Program-made: the position numbers and the translations under genes
From: Sphingobium sp. HWE2-09
GTDB lineage: Bacteria > Pseudomonadota > Alphaproteobacteria > Sphingomonadales > Sphingomonadaceae
Length of the DNA: 64,000 nucleotides
Assembly (NCBI RefSeq): GCF_035989265.1
Contig: NZ_JAYKZX010000003.1
Location: 1,240,001 to 1,304,000 of the forward strand
Direction: 5' to 3'
The notes under the pieces: generated by a model
The model's database searches: none
What the model was told of the DNA's origin: nothing
What the model saw: the letters and a program-made list of their open reading frames with translations, nothing else
Part shown: positions 48,310 through 57,582 of the stretch, piece after piece
Layout: every line of letters starts with the position of its first letter
Position numbering within the stretch: position 1 is the stretch's first letter

Positions 48310-49257
48310 TTAGACGGCGACCGGCGCGGAAATATGGGCTTGCGGCGCGTAATCGAGCATTTCGAAATCCTCGATCCTGTAATCGAAAATGCTCGAAGGC
48401 CGCCGATTGATCCGCATCTTGGGGACGCCGGACGGGATTCGATTCATCTGCTCTTCCACCAGCGCAGCATGGTTCAGGTAGAGGTGCACGTCGCCCCCCT
48501 GCCAGACGACCTCGCCCGGCTCCAGATCGCATTGCTGCGCCAGCATCCGGGTGATCATCGACAGGCCGAAGATGTTGAAGGCAAAGCCGAGGCCCAGGTC
48601 GCAACTCCGCTGGAACAGCAGGCCGTTCAGGCGGCCGTTCGCGACCTGGAACTGATAGGTCATATGACAGGGCGGCAGCGCCATTTGCGCCACTTCCGCG
48701 ACATTCCATCCGGTAAAGAGCAGGCGGCGCGATCCGGGCGTCGTGCGAATCGCCTCGACCAGGGCGGCGATCTGGTTGTGGCCCTGATCCGCCTTGCGAT
48801 ACAGGCCGTCGCCTGCCGGTTCGTAGCGCGGCCAATTCACCCATTGGGCGCCATAGACCGGACCCAGGTCGCCCCATTGCCGTGCGAAATCCTCGTCCCC
48901 GACAATTCGCATCTCGAACGTGTCGCGATCGATGTCTTCGCCCGTGGCCTTCCGATAGGCGTCCAGCGGCCAGTCGGTCCAGATATGCACGCCTTGCCGC
49001 ACCAGTTCGCGGATATTGGTGTCGCCGGTCAGGAACCACAGCATTTCGCGCGCCGCGACCTTCCAATAGACCCGCTTGGTCGTGAGCAGCGGCACCGCGT
49101 CATCGGCCAGAGAGAATCGCATCGTCGCGCCCAATATCGACCGCGTGCCGACGCCGGTGCGATCGACCCGTTCGTCGCCATGGGTCCAGATGTGCCGCAT
49201 CAGATCCAGATATTGCTGTTCATAATGGGGCGCGGTCGCGGCAGGCGTGTCGGTCAA
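48310..49257 (-). CDS. thyA: Thymidylate synthase, long form
   Basis: 315 residues from a TTG start. Makes dTMP from dUMP with methylene-THF. HYEQQYLDLMRHIW, GDLGPVYGAQW, ALPPCHMTYQF (catalytic Cys), QRSCDLGLGFAFNI and GGDVHLYLNH are ThyA motifs. An insert of about 30 residues after WTDWPLDAYRK is the long-form (Lactobacillus-type) feature. TTG 49257 is preceded by GAGAA and gives the normal length. The frame continues to ATG 49350, which would add 31 residues without homology. Confidence 0.93.
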   Translation of the reverse strand: MTDTPAATAPHYEQQYLDLMRHIWTHGDERVDRTGVGTRSILGATMRFSLADDAVPLLTTKRVYWKVAAREMLWFLTGDTNIRELVRQGVHIWTDWPLDAYRKATGEDIDRDTFEMRIVGDEDFARQWGDLGPVYGAQWVNWPRYEPAGDGLYRKADQGHNQIAALVEAIRTTPGSRRLLFTGWNVAEVAQMALPPCHMTYQFQVANGRLNGLLFQRSCDLGLGFAFNIFGLSMITRMLAQQCDLEPGEVVWQGGDVHLYLNHAALVEEQMNRIPSGVPKMRINRRPSSIFDYRIEDFEMLDYAPQAHISAPVAV

Positions 49258-49409
49258 GGCAGGGTTCTCACGGATGAAGGTGTTGCGCTGCTCTAGCCCA
49301 GGATGGCGGTGCGGCCAATCGTCCAGCGTCACGGCAAAATACGCAATCATCGTCCAAAAGGGGGCATGTTCCGCTAAGCGCCTGCCTGACGTTGCGGCAC
49401 CCTGCGGCC

Positions 49410-49703
49410 ATGAAGGACGAACTGGCGCTCGCAATTCTGGACCGGGACTGGCGACCGCAGCGCCTGCTGGCGTTGCGGCAGGGCTGGCCCGCCGTGCTGC
49501 ATCGCCTGTTGCAGGATGAAGGCAGTTGGGTGGCGCTGATCCAGTGGCGCGACGACCGGCCATCGCCTCTGCCCGACTGGCAGGATGTGCGGCTGACCCG
49601 GACGATCGCGCGCAGCCTGCGCCCCTTGGAGGTGAAGCTGGCCGATCATGTCATCCATAGCGGCGATGCGCGCTTCAGCTTCCGCGCGGCCGGTCTTCTT
49701 TAA
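49410..49703 (+). CDS. Small protein of unknown function
   Basis: 97 residues from ATG 49410. Trp/Arg/Leu-rich: LDRDWRPQRLLALRQGWPAVLHRLL, then WVALIQWRDDRPSPLPDWQDVRLTRTIARSLRPLEVKLADHVI, ending GDARFSFRAAGLL. The second half weakly recalls chorismate-lyase-like folds (Rtria-type strand plus phenylalanine-arginine end), but I cannot assign it. It is divergent from thyA. No signal peptide or membrane segment. Confidence 0.6.
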   Translation: MKDELALAILDRDWRPQRLLALRQGWPAVLHRLLQDEGSWVALIQWRDDRPSPLPDWQDVRLTRTIARSLRPLEVKLADHVIHSGDARFSFRAAGLL

Positions 49704-49809
49704 CGTCCACCAAAAAAACCGTCATTGCCCGCTTGCCAGCCTCCAAAGCCCTCTCTATAGGCCCACTCCTGCCTTACGGGGCCGCCCACAAAGCGGCTTC
49801 GGCATCGGT

Positions 49810-49886
49810 CGGGGAATAGCTCAGCCTGGTAGAGCACTGTCTTCGGGAGGCAGGGGCCGGAGGTTCGAATCCTCTTTCCCCGACCA
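49810..49886 (+). tRNA. tRNA-Pro (CGG)
   Basis: 77 bases with CGGGGAA/TTCCCCG acceptor stem, D arm AGCTCAGCCTGGTAGAGC, anticodon loop TTCGGGA (CGG), T loop GGTTCGAATCC and encoded CCA. The atypical 49.9-51.4 kb stretch starts directly after it. Confidence 0.97.
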
Positions 49887-50647
49887 CATTTCTTTTCGGC
49901 AATCCGCGGTTATAGCCGTTTTGCCCGGTTCGCATGAGCGAACTTGGGCAAGGCTTCGAGATTGCGGTTGAACTGCCTCATTTCCCGCTTTTCCCACCTC
50001 GCGTTGACAACGCCTTTGCGACATCCGCGACTGAACCCTGCGCCATAGTGGTCTATGAAGTGCATCAGCCGTCATGTTCTTTAGGCCAGACGCCACTGAT
50101 CTGTCGATGCATGGCCTACATGGGTCGATCCTTCATGAGTGTGGCATCGGACCACTGGACGAACGACGCATTTCTCCTGCGTTAAGGTAAACGTCATAGC
50201 CGCTAGCTTCGATTTGCCCCAACCCTCAGATCAAGCATCGCCTTGGAACGAAACAATATATCGATACCGCGTAGATGAAGGCGTTATAGTTCTTGCCAAG
50301 TCGCGATAGATGTCAGCCGTAGGAAGGGAGCATGGTGCATACAAGGAACCGCAATGGCACGGCCGTCAGAATTTCAGGTAGCCATCAATGATCAGGTCGT
50401 GTGTGGATACGCCTGTTTATCGCATCCGAAAATCACCAAATTCGTGAGCTTTAAGAGCCGCCCAATTCTCTACCTAAATCACCACGTCAAACTGCTTGAT
50501 TCCTTTGATCAAATCTGAAAATCTGCAGAGAATAAATAGGCGTTAATGCGCTTCAGACCGAAAATCCCATTTATAAATATTGCGAAACAGCAATATAAAT
50601 AATTTTCCAGACGTTTTGGAAACAGAACAGAAACAGGATTTTGAGCG
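49887..50647. other. Gene-poor stretch after tRNA-Pro
   Basis: About 760 bases without a convincing gene. Open frames on both strands are short and overlap one another. The right half becomes AT-rich (from about 50500). A 90-base minus-strand fragment at 50226-50315 looks like a transposase end. I found no repeat of the tRNA 3' end to mark an attachment site. The whole looks like a decayed insertion. Confidence 0.5.
50226..50315 (-). mobile_element. Possible degenerate transposase C-terminus
   Basis: One minus-strand frame reads HLSRLGKNYNAFIYAVS, then an Ile/Tyr/Cys/Phe stretch and RRCLI before a stop at 50228-50226. This is close in pattern to IS5-family transposase ends (RLxKNYxAFxxxAS...). 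The frame is closed upstream, so only a remnant would be left. Terminal inverted repeats were not found. Confidence 0.3.
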
Positions 50648-51403
50648 ATGCTGAATGCAGAATTTACTTGTAATATATGCGAACAGAATAGCGTTTTCAC
50701 ACCGGACGATAACAATTGGCGCGAAGTTCCTACATGCGTGACATGCGGATCATCCGTTCGGATGCGGCAAGTCGTACATTGTCTCACAGAAGGCATTTTC
50801 GGCTCATCCAAAATGCTTCCGTCCGTCGATGCGAAGTATATCCGTGGCATCGGCTTGAGTGATTCGATCAGTCTTGCAAATCGCTTGTCTCAATCTTTCG
50901 ATTACACCAATACATTCTATCATACCGACCCGATGCTGGATATCTGTAATCCTAGCGATTCGTGGATCAATCAACATGATTTCTTGATTTCCAGTGATGT
51001 ATTCGAACATGTTCCTTCACCTGTGCAGCGGGCATTTGACGGCGCCTTTTCCGTTTTACGTCCGGGTGGGTTGTTTGTTTTGACAGTGCCTTTTGATGAC
51101 CGGCAGAATACGACCGAACATTTCCCCAACGTGCGCGATTTCAAATTGATCGACTTTGATGGCGAATGGCTACTTGCCGGGCGTACCGCTGAAGGCGACT
51201 ATGAATTGCACAATGATCTGATCTTCCACGGTGGCCCAGGGACAACGGTTGAGTTGCGATTCTTTTCGCGCGATGACCTGATTGGGCATTTGGAGGCGGC
51301 AGGCTTTACTGCGATCGAGGTGCATGACTGCGAAATACATGAATATGGCATTTTCCACCCCCATTATCAGGGCGTTCCGATTACCGCTTGGAAACCCCAA
51401 TGA
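50648..51403 (+). CDS. Class I SAM-dependent methyltransferase with N-terminal zinc-ribbon-like motif
   Basis: 251 residues. The N-terminus carries two CxxC pairs (CNICEQN and CVTCGSS), a possible zinc site. Then ISSDVFEHVPSPVQRAFDGAFSVLRPGGLFVLTVPF is the core of a class I methyltransferase (motifs IV-VI of the Methyltransf_11 type), ending with FHPHYQGVPITAWKP. The glycine-rich motif I is weak: YTNTFYHTDPMLDI seems to replace it. Such proteins often modify sugars or polysaccharides. Base use is clearly more AT-rich than the neighbours, and it is isolated after tRNA-Pro, which suggests transfer. Confidence 0.78.
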   Translation: MLNAEFTCNICEQNSVFTPDDNNWREVPTCVTCGSSVRMRQVVHCLTEGIFGSSKMLPSVDAKYIRGIGLSDSISLANRLSQSFDYTNTFYHTDPMLDICNPSDSWINQHDFLISSDVFEHVPSPVQRAFDGAFSVLRPGGLFVLTVPFDDRQNTTEHFPNVRDFKLIDFDGEWLLAGRTAEGDYELHNDLIFHGGPGTTVELRFFSRDDLIGHLEAAGFTAIEVHDCEIHEYGIFHPHYQGVPITAWKPQ

Positions 51404-51499
51404 GAAAGCCATGCCCTGATCCTGTCAGAACCCACGCCAGCGCCCGCCCCTCTATCCTTATTCCGCCTGACCAGCTTACCTTCCACTCTTTAAGGGCGC

Positions 51500-51949
51500 T
51501 CAGTTCGCCAGATAGAAGTCACGCAGCGCCCGCGCGTCATGCAGGGCATTGTGCGGCACCCGGCTGTTGGCGGCGGCGCTGAAGCCCGCCGCGTTGATGA
51601 GTTCTAATCGCAGGCCGAAGTCCACGCCCGCCATCCTGCCCGGCCCCGTCACCAGCAGCGCGCAGAAATGCGACAGATCCTCCGGCCAGTCGGCGATGAT
51701 GACCGGATCGCTATCCCCCTCCAGATAGGCGGCGACATGATCGGCCGCCTCCACCCGGTTCAACTCCAGGTCGATACCCGGCGGCACATGGCGCAGATAG
51801 GGGACGACATGCTTTTCCACCCATGGCTCGATCTCGTCAGGCAATGGCAGCGTCACGTAAAATTCCTGGTCGCCATGTTCGGGGACCAGTGCGACGCTGA
51901 TCAGCGTACCGCCAAAGCCATTGAATTCGGTGTCGAGAAAATAGCGCAT
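51500..51949 (-). CDS. DEDD-type 3'-5' exoribonuclease (Rv2179c-like)
   Basis: 149 residues. DTEFNG at the N-terminus supplies the first Asp/Glu pair, IADWPEDLSHF a middle acid, and PHNALHDARALRDFYLAN the last motif with His and Asp, as in the compact DEDDh exonucleases. Its length fits the Rv2179c-like family rather than RNase T or oligoribonuclease. ATG 51949 is chosen; the frame upstream has no homology. It is divergent from the SpeE-like gene. Confidence 0.78.
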   Translation of the reverse strand: MRYFLDTEFNGFGGTLISVALVPEHGDQEFYVTLPLPDEIEPWVEKHVVPYLRHVPPGIDLELNRVEAADHVAAYLEGDSDPVIIADWPEDLSHFCALLVTGPGRMAGVDFGLRLELINAAGFSAAANSRVPHNALHDARALRDFYLAN

Positions 51950-52094
51950 GAAGAGAGAAACTGCCTGCCGGGATAGGATGAAGCGTGCCTGCCCGGTGCC
52001 TGTAGCATTTGCGCGACGGATGCCAAGCTGCCATGCGCGTCGCGCGTGGCGGCCATGGGACGAACGGCGGCGCGCAGGAAAGAAGGAAGCGATC

Positions 52095-52766
52095 ATGATC
52101 CCGCGGGAATATCTGGATTCGGCGCAGGTGCCGGGCGGGCAGGAACTCAAGCTCTACCGGCGCGGCGCCGATCATATGATCGTGCTCGACCGCAACGAAT
52201 TGATGAGCAGCCGGATGAGCGGATCGGAAAAGCAGCTGGCGCTGATGACTATCGAGCGATTGCAGGGGCGCAAGGCGCTGCATCTGCTGGTCGGCGGCTA
52301 TGGCATGGGCTTCACCCTGCGCGCGGCGCTGGGCGTGCTGGACGGATCGGCGCGCGTGACCGTGGCCGAACTGGTGCCCAAGATCATCGAATGGGCGCGC
52401 GGGCCGATGGCTGACCTGATGGCCGGATGCCTGGACGATCCGCGCGTCGATTTGCGGATCGAGGATGTCGTGCCGGTGATCGCGCAAGCCAAGGCGACCT
52501 ATGACGCGATCCTGCTGGATGTGGACAATGGGCCGGACGGGTTGACCGCCACCGCTAATGATCGGCTCTATTCGGCGGGTGGGCTGGAGGTCGCCAAGGC
52601 GGCGCTGAAACCGGGCGGCATATTGGCGATATGGTCGGCGGGATCGGACGATGCCTTCGCCCGTCGCTTGCGTAACGCCCGTTTCGATGTGGACGAGGTA
52701 GCGGTGAAGGCGCGCGACAATGGCAAAGGGCCGCGCCATGTGATCTGGTTCGCGCGGAAGCGGTGA
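52095..52766 (+). CDS. Spermidine-synthase-like protein
   Basis: 223 residues with a Rossmann methyltransferase/aminopropyltransferase fold: LLVGGYGMGFTLRAAL (motif I), VTVAELVPKIIEWAR (acid at strand 2), AILLDVDNGPDGLT and LKPGGILAIWSA. The Asp pair needed for putrescine binding in true SpeE is not obvious. It is a SpeE-like protein of unproven substrate. AGAAGGAAGC lies before ATG 52095. Confidence 0.8.
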   Translation: MIPREYLDSAQVPGGQELKLYRRGADHMIVLDRNELMSSRMSGSEKQLALMTIERLQGRKALHLLVGGYGMGFTLRAALGVLDGSARVTVAELVPKIIEWARGPMADLMAGCLDDPRVDLRIEDVVPVIAQAKATYDAILLDVDNGPDGLTATANDRLYSAGGLEVAKAALKPGGILAIWSAGSDDAFARRLRNARFDVDEVAVKARDNGKGPRHVIWFARKR

Positions 52767-52780
52767 TCGTCGGGCTGCCC

Positions 52781-52848
52781 TGTTGCCGCGAAGGCGGGAG
52801 CAGGAGTGAGAGGGCGGGACTGGGTTCTCGCCTTGCGCGGGAACACGC
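52781..52848. repeat. Decayed palindromic repeat after the SpeE-like gene
   Basis: CCGCGAAGGCGGGAGCAGG on the left and GGGTTCTCGCCTTGCGCGGG on the right pair imperfectly; same family as 30697-30765 and 21355-21422. It lies between the SpeE-like gene and the end of dnaE2, which are convergent. Confidence 0.65.
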
Positions 52849-52855
52849 CACGCAC

Positions 52856-55800
52856 TCAATGGAAATCGCGTGATCTGGGCAATATGCGCACGTCGCGCGG
52901 ATGGCGGTGGGGGAATGGCTTTGCGGGTTTCCCGCCCGCCTGCCCTTCGTGCAACCAGTCGAGCGCCCGGCTGGCGTCGGTGACGCGATCGACCATCAGA
53001 TGGACGACATCTTCCTTGCTGCGCTGGACTTCGCCGTGGATCAGCATCAGGCGGGACGCCATGACGGCGCGGCGCTGCTTCTCCATCTCCCGCGCCCACA
53101 GCAGCGCGTTGACGATGCCGCTTTCATCCTCGATCGTGATGAAGACCGCATTGCCCTTCCCCGGCCGCTGGCGGATCAGGACCACGCCGGCCACCTTCAC
53201 CTTGGTGCCGTCCTTGGCGGCGTTCACCGATGCACAATCGATGACGCCGCGCTCAGCGAAATGGCTGCGCAGGAATTGCATTGGATGTCCCTTTAGCGAC
53301 AGGCGATGGGTCTGATAGTCGATGGCCACCTCTTCGGATAAGGGCATGGCCGGGAGCATCGGATCGGCTTCGCGGCCGAGTTCAGGCAAATCCTGCGCTC
53401 CAAAAAGCGGCAGTTGCACCGGCGGCACCCGCCGGGCGTCCCACCCCGCCTCCCGCCGGGTGCGGCCGATCGACCGTAACGCGTCCGCATCCGCCAGAAG
53501 ATGCAGCGCCCGGGCAGGCATGGCGGCGCGGCGGGCCAGATCCTCCATGTCGCGGATCGGCGCATCCGCCCGCACTGCGATCAGCGCATTGGCCCATTCC
53601 TCGTGGAACCCGTCTATCCGATTAAGGCCCAGGCGCAGGACGCGTTCTCCTTCCAGGCTGCTATACCAGTCGCTCGCCTGCACATCGATCGGCCGCGCCT
53701 CCACGCCATGTTGCTGCGCGTCGCGCACCAATTGTGCGGGGGCGTAGAAGCCCATGGGCTGGCTGTTGAGGAGAGCGCAGGTAAAGACGGCGGGATAATG
53801 GCATTTTAGCCAGGAAGAGACATAGGCGAGCCAGCCAAATGCCTGGGCATGGCTTTCAGGAAAACCATATTCGCCGAATCCTTCGATCTGCTTGAAGCAG
53901 CGTTCGGCGAAATCGCGCTCATAGCCGCGCTTCACCATGCCTTCGATCAAGTCGGTCTGATAGTTGCTGACCTCGCCAGTGCGACGAAAAGTCGCCATCG
54001 CTCGGCGCAATCCGTCCGCCTGCGCAGGTGAAAACCCACCCGCGACGATCGCCAGCTTCATCGCCTGCTCCTGGAATAGGGGCACGCCCAGCGTCTTGCC
54101 CAGCACCTCCTTCAACTCATCAGGATTGCCGGGCGGGCCGGGCAGTTCCGGTTTCTCTTCCCCATTGCGCCGCCGCAGATAGGGGTGGACCATGCCGCCC
54201 TGGATCGGGCCGGGGCGCACGATCGCGACCTGGATGACGAGGTCGTACAGCTTCTTGGGCTTCATCCGGGGCAGCATGGAAATCTGCGCCCGGCTTTCGA
54301 CCTGGAACGTGCCGATGCTGTCGCCCTTTTGCAGCATGGCATAGGTCGCCTCATCCTCCACCGGCACCCTGTCCAGCGTCAGGTCGCCCAAGCCGTGCAG
54401 GCGCATCAGGTCGAAGCTCTTGCGGATCGCGGTCAACATGCCGAGCGCCAGCACATCGACCTTCATCAATTGCAGCGTATCGAGATCATCCTTGTCCCAT
54501 TCGATGAAGGTGCGATCGGGCATGGCGGCATTGTGGATCGGGACCAGTTCGTCAAGCCGCCCCTGGCTCAGCACGAAGCCGCCAACATGCTGTGACAGGT
54601 GGCGGGGGCATTCGAGCAACCGGCTCGCCATGTCGCGCAACCGGGCGAGTTCGGGATTGGCGGGATCGAAGCCCGCCTGGGCCACGCGCGCTTCTGGCAC
54701 TTCCTGATCCCCGCTCCAACTGCCCCAGACGGTGCCGGACAGCCGCGCCGTCACATCCTCCGTCAGGCCCAGCGCCTTGCCGACTTCGCGCAGGGCGCTG
54801 CGCTGGCGATAGCGGATGACGGTCGCGGCGATACCGGCCCGATCGCGCCCATAGCGGCGGTAGATATATTGCATCACCTCCTCGCGCCGCTGATGTTCGA
54901 AATCGACGTCGATATCGGGTGGTTCATGCCGGTTTTCGGACAGGAAGCGGGAGAAGAGCAGTTTCTGTTCCACCGGGTCGATCGGGGTGATGCCCAGCAG
55001 ATAACAGACCAGCGAATTGGCGGCGGACCCGCGACCCTGGCACAGGATCGGCGGATCGAGGCTGCGGGCATAGGCGACGATGTCGTGGACGGTCAGGAAA
55101 TAATAGGCGTAGTTGCGGCGGCGGATCAGCGTAAACTCCTCGTCCAGCACCTTTTGGTAGAGGGGCGACAAGCCTTCGGGGAAGCGTGCCTGCGCCTTCT
55201 CCCCCACCAGATGCTCCAGCCAGTCCTGCGGCGCCCAGCCGTCCGGCACCGGTTCGTGCGGATATTCATAGACGAGTTGGTCCAGCGTGAAATCGATGCA
55301 GGCGAGCAGATCCTGCGTCGCGGCGATCGCCTGTGGGCAGGTGGTGAACAGGCGCGCCATTTCGGCCGGGTCTTTCAGGTGACGCTCGGCATTGGGGGCA
55401 AGGCGGCGACCGGCGGTCTGGATCGTCAGCCCTTCGCGAATACAGGTCAGGACGTCCTGCATCGGCCGGTCATCCGCCTCCGCATAAAGGGCGTCATTGG
55501 TGGCGATCAACGGCACGCCGCTCTGGGCGGACAAGGCGATGCGCCGCGCCAGCATTCGCGCGTCGCGGCCCGATCGGCCCATAGTCGCGGCGAGCCAGAG
55601 ATGCGGCGTGATAGCGCGCAATTGCGCCAGCAGCCCGGCGTCGCCGTCCATCGCGATCAGCGCCATGTCCTGCCCAAATTCGATCAGGTCCGGCAGGTTC
55701 AGCGTGCATTCGCCCTTGATCGCGCGACGATTGCCCAGCGTCAGCAGCCGGGTCAGCCGCCCCCAGCCGAAGCGCGTGCGGGGGTAAGCGACGATGTCGA

Positions 55801-56044
55801 GCGTGCCATCGGCAAAAACCAGCCGGGTGCCGACGATCAGACGCATTCCCCCGGCCAATGATCCCAGATCCTTGAGCGCCTGATGCGCGCGCACCACGCC
55901 CGCCACCGTATTGCGGTCGGCGATGCCGATGCCGGTCATGCCCAGATGCGAGGCCTGCCGCACCATGTCCATAGAATGCGATGCGCCGCGCAGGAAGCTG
56001 AAATTGGTGGCGGCCACCACCTCTGCAAAGGGGGACGCGGTCAT
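52856..56044 (-). CDS. dnaE2: Error-prone DNA polymerase III alpha subunit
   Basis: 1062 residues (ImuC). Catalytic polymerase of the SOS mutasome. N-terminal PHP domain (FSFLRGASHSMDMVRQA), polymerase acids in PDIDVDFEHQRREEVMQY and DVLALGMLTAIRKSF, then the helix-hairpin-helix and OB-fold (VKVAGVVLIRQRPGKGNAVF). It lacks the beta-clamp-rich C-terminus of replicative DnaE. The ATG overlaps the imuB stop (ATGA). It acts with ImuA and ImuB in damage-induced mutagenesis. Confidence 0.97.
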   Translation of the reverse strand: MTASPFAEVVAATNFSFLRGASHSMDMVRQASHLGMTGIGIADRNTVAGVVRAHQALKDLGSLAGGMRLIVGTRLVFADGTLDIVAYPRTRFGWGRLTRLLTLGNRRAIKGECTLNLPDLIEFGQDMALIAMDGDAGLLAQLRAITPHLWLAATMGRSGRDARMLARRIALSAQSGVPLIATNDALYAEADDRPMQDVLTCIREGLTIQTAGRRLAPNAERHLKDPAEMARLFTTCPQAIAATQDLLACIDFTLDQLVYEYPHEPVPDGWAPQDWLEHLVGEKAQARFPEGLSPLYQKVLDEEFTLIRRRNYAYYFLTVHDIVAYARSLDPPILCQGRGSAANSLVCYLLGITPIDPVEQKLLFSRFLSENRHEPPDIDVDFEHQRREEVMQYIYRRYGRDRAGIAATVIRYRQRSALREVGKALGLTEDVTARLSGTVWGSWSGDQEVPEARVAQAGFDPANPELARLRDMASRLLECPRHLSQHVGGFVLSQGRLDELVPIHNAAMPDRTFIEWDKDDLDTLQLMKVDVLALGMLTAIRKSFDLMRLHGLGDLTLDRVPVEDEATYAMLQKGDSIGTFQVESRAQISMLPRMKPKKLYDLVIQVAIVRPGPIQGGMVHPYLRRRNGEEKPELPGPPGNPDELKEVLGKTLGVPLFQEQAMKLAIVAGGFSPAQADGLRRAMATFRRTGEVSNYQTDLIEGMVKRGYERDFAERCFKQIEGFGEYGFPESHAQAFGWLAYVSSWLKCHYPAVFTCALLNSQPMGFYAPAQLVRDAQQHGVEARPIDVQASDWYSSLEGERVLRLGLNRIDGFHEEWANALIAVRADAPIRDMEDLARRAAMPARALHLLADADALRSIGRTRREAGWDARRVPPVQLPLFGAQDLPELGREADPMLPAMPLSEEVAIDYQTHRLSLKGHPMQFLRSHFAERGVIDCASVNAAKDGTKVKVAGVVLIRQRPGKGNAVFITIEDESGIVNALLWAREMEKQRRAVMASRLMLIHGEVQRSKEDVVHLMVDRVTDASRALDWLHEGQAGGKPAKPFPHRHPRDVRILPRSRDFH

Positions 56045-57582
56045 GCGAACAGGCCGTGCAGATACCAGCTTATCTCGGCCTCTTCGCCGAACAGGCCATG
56101 GCGGAACATCCAGTAGCGCCGCCCGTCGCCATCCTCGATCCGGTAATAGTCGCGCGTCTTGCCCGCGCCGCCCGGCTGGTGTCCGTCCCGCCTGCGCCAC
56201 CATTCCGCTGCGATCCGCTCCGGTCCTTCGGCCAAGCGCACCTCATGCAGGCGGTCGCGCCAGCGGAAGCGTTGCGGCGGGCCGTCGGGCACGCCGGCGA
56301 TGACCGCCACCGGCTGGGGCGGGTCGAACAATAACAGGGGTCGGGGCGGGCGATCCGGCGCGGCAGGCCAGGACTGGCGCTGCGCCTGGATCGCTGGTTC
56401 GAAGGTCTGCGCGCCTTCGGGGATATGCCGGTCGCACGGTTGCAGGCGCCGGACATTGTTCGGGCCGAGTCGGATGCCGAGCCGGTCGATCAGGGCGACG
56501 ATATTTGCCTCGCCCGCCTTGGCCGCCTCTCCCTCCATCGCCTGCTGCCGTTCGACCAGCGGCTCGACCCGGGGCACCGCCAGCAGCACCGCGTCGAAGC
56601 CGAAGCCGGGATCGAGCGGATCGGCCATGGTGTCGATCCGTTCGCGCAGCAGGCGAAGCACGGCGGCGGGATCGCGCACCGGTTGCCCGGTTTCGATCGC
56701 CAGCCCCTGGCGTGCGCCGTCGCTGCGCAGCAGGCGGATAACGAAGCGGCGACCGCCCAGCTTGCGCGCCTCCATCTGGCGCGCGGCCTGGCCCAGCAGA
56801 TCCTCGATCACGTCCATCACATCTTCGGTGCGGGCGATGGGTTCGGGAAAGCGCGCTTCGGCATGGATGGGGGCGGCGGGACGGCGCGGCGCGATCGGGC
56901 TAGGCGCTTCGCCCAATATCTGGCGCAGCCGGGTGACGGCCTGCTCGCCGAAACGGGCGGCGATCATCCCCATGGGACGCCGGGCCAGATCGCCGATGGT
57001 GCGCAGGCCAGCGCGGCGCAGGGCAGCCAGTCCGCCTTCATCCAGTTCGAGCGCAGCGACCGGCAGCGCGGCGACATCCCCGCGTCGTCCGCCATGCCGG
57101 GCCAAGGCGCGGGCCGCCATGGCGTTGGGGCCAAAACAATGGCGGCTGCTATACCCGGCCAGCGCTCGCGCCTGCTGCGCCAGCGCCTGCGCGCCGCCGA
57201 ACAGATGCGCGCAACCCGTAATGTCGAGAATGATCCCGTCCGGCGCATCCAGCGCGACCATCGGGGTGAAACGCCGCATCGCTTCCAGCACCCGGTCGAG
57301 CGCCAGCGCATCGGCGGCACTATCGATTGGGCGGGTGATAAGCGCGGGGCAGCGCGCCCGGGCATCGGCCAGCGTCATGCCCGCGACCAGCCCCTGCTCA
57401 ACTGCTAACGCATCGACGGCCGCCAGTCGCAGCGCATTGCCGACCCGCGCCACCAGGGCGAGCGGTTCGGCGGTGCCATCGTCAGGCGACCTGTCGTTGC
57501 CCGGCTCCATCGTCGCCCGCATCCGTTCGCTGGCGAGAAAAGGGAACCACAGCGCCAGGCAGAGGCGCGTATTCGTCTCCAT
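56041..57582 (-). CDS. imuB: ImuB, Y-family polymerase-like mutasome protein
   Basis: 513 residues from ATG 57582 (METNTRLCLALWFPFLASERM). A Y-family polymerase fold; the acidic active-site residues of DinB are not evident, as is known for ImuB. The protein serves as a platform that binds the beta clamp, ImuA and DnaE2. RRAGLRTIGDLARRP is the helix-hairpin-helix. A longer start at 57597 adds five residues. It overlaps the imuA 3' end by about 100 bases. Confidence 0.94.
   Translation of the reverse strand: METNTRLCLALWFPFLASERMRATMEPGNDRSPDDGTAEPLALVARVGNALRLAAVDALAVEQGLVAGMTLADARARCPALITRPIDSAADALALDRVLEAMRRFTPMVALDAPDGIILDITGCAHLFGGAQALAQQARALAGYSSRHCFGPNAMAARALARHGGRRGDVAALPVAALELDEGGLAALRRAGLRTIGDLARRPMGMIAARFGEQAVTRLRQILGEAPSPIAPRRPAAPIHAEARFPEPIARTEDVMDVIEDLLGQAARQMEARKLGGRRFVIRLLRSDGARQGLAIETGQPVRDPAAVLRLLRERIDTMADPLDPGFGFDAVLLAVPRVEPLVERQQAMEGEAAKAGEANIVALIDRLGIRLGPNNVRRLQPCDRHIPEGAQTFEPAIQAQRQSWPAAPDRPPRPLLLFDPPQPVAVIAGVPDGPPQRFRWRDRLHEVRLAEGPERIAAEWWRRRDGHQPGGAGKTRDYYRIEDGDGRRYWMFRHGLFGEEAEISWYLHGLFA

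Noticed and set aside
49258..49563. Longer thyA starting at 49350 or further upstream
   Set aside because: The added residues lack homology, and TTG 49257 gives the expected long-form length; ATG 49350 cannot be fully excluded.
50354..50518. 54-residue plus-strand ORF starting MARPSEFQ
   Set aside because: No ribosome binding site and no family; it overlaps the gene-poor decayed stretch on the other strand.
49810..51420. Integrase-type attachment site duplication of tRNA-Pro
   Set aside because: I looked for a second copy of the tRNA 3' end after the methyltransferase gene and saw none.
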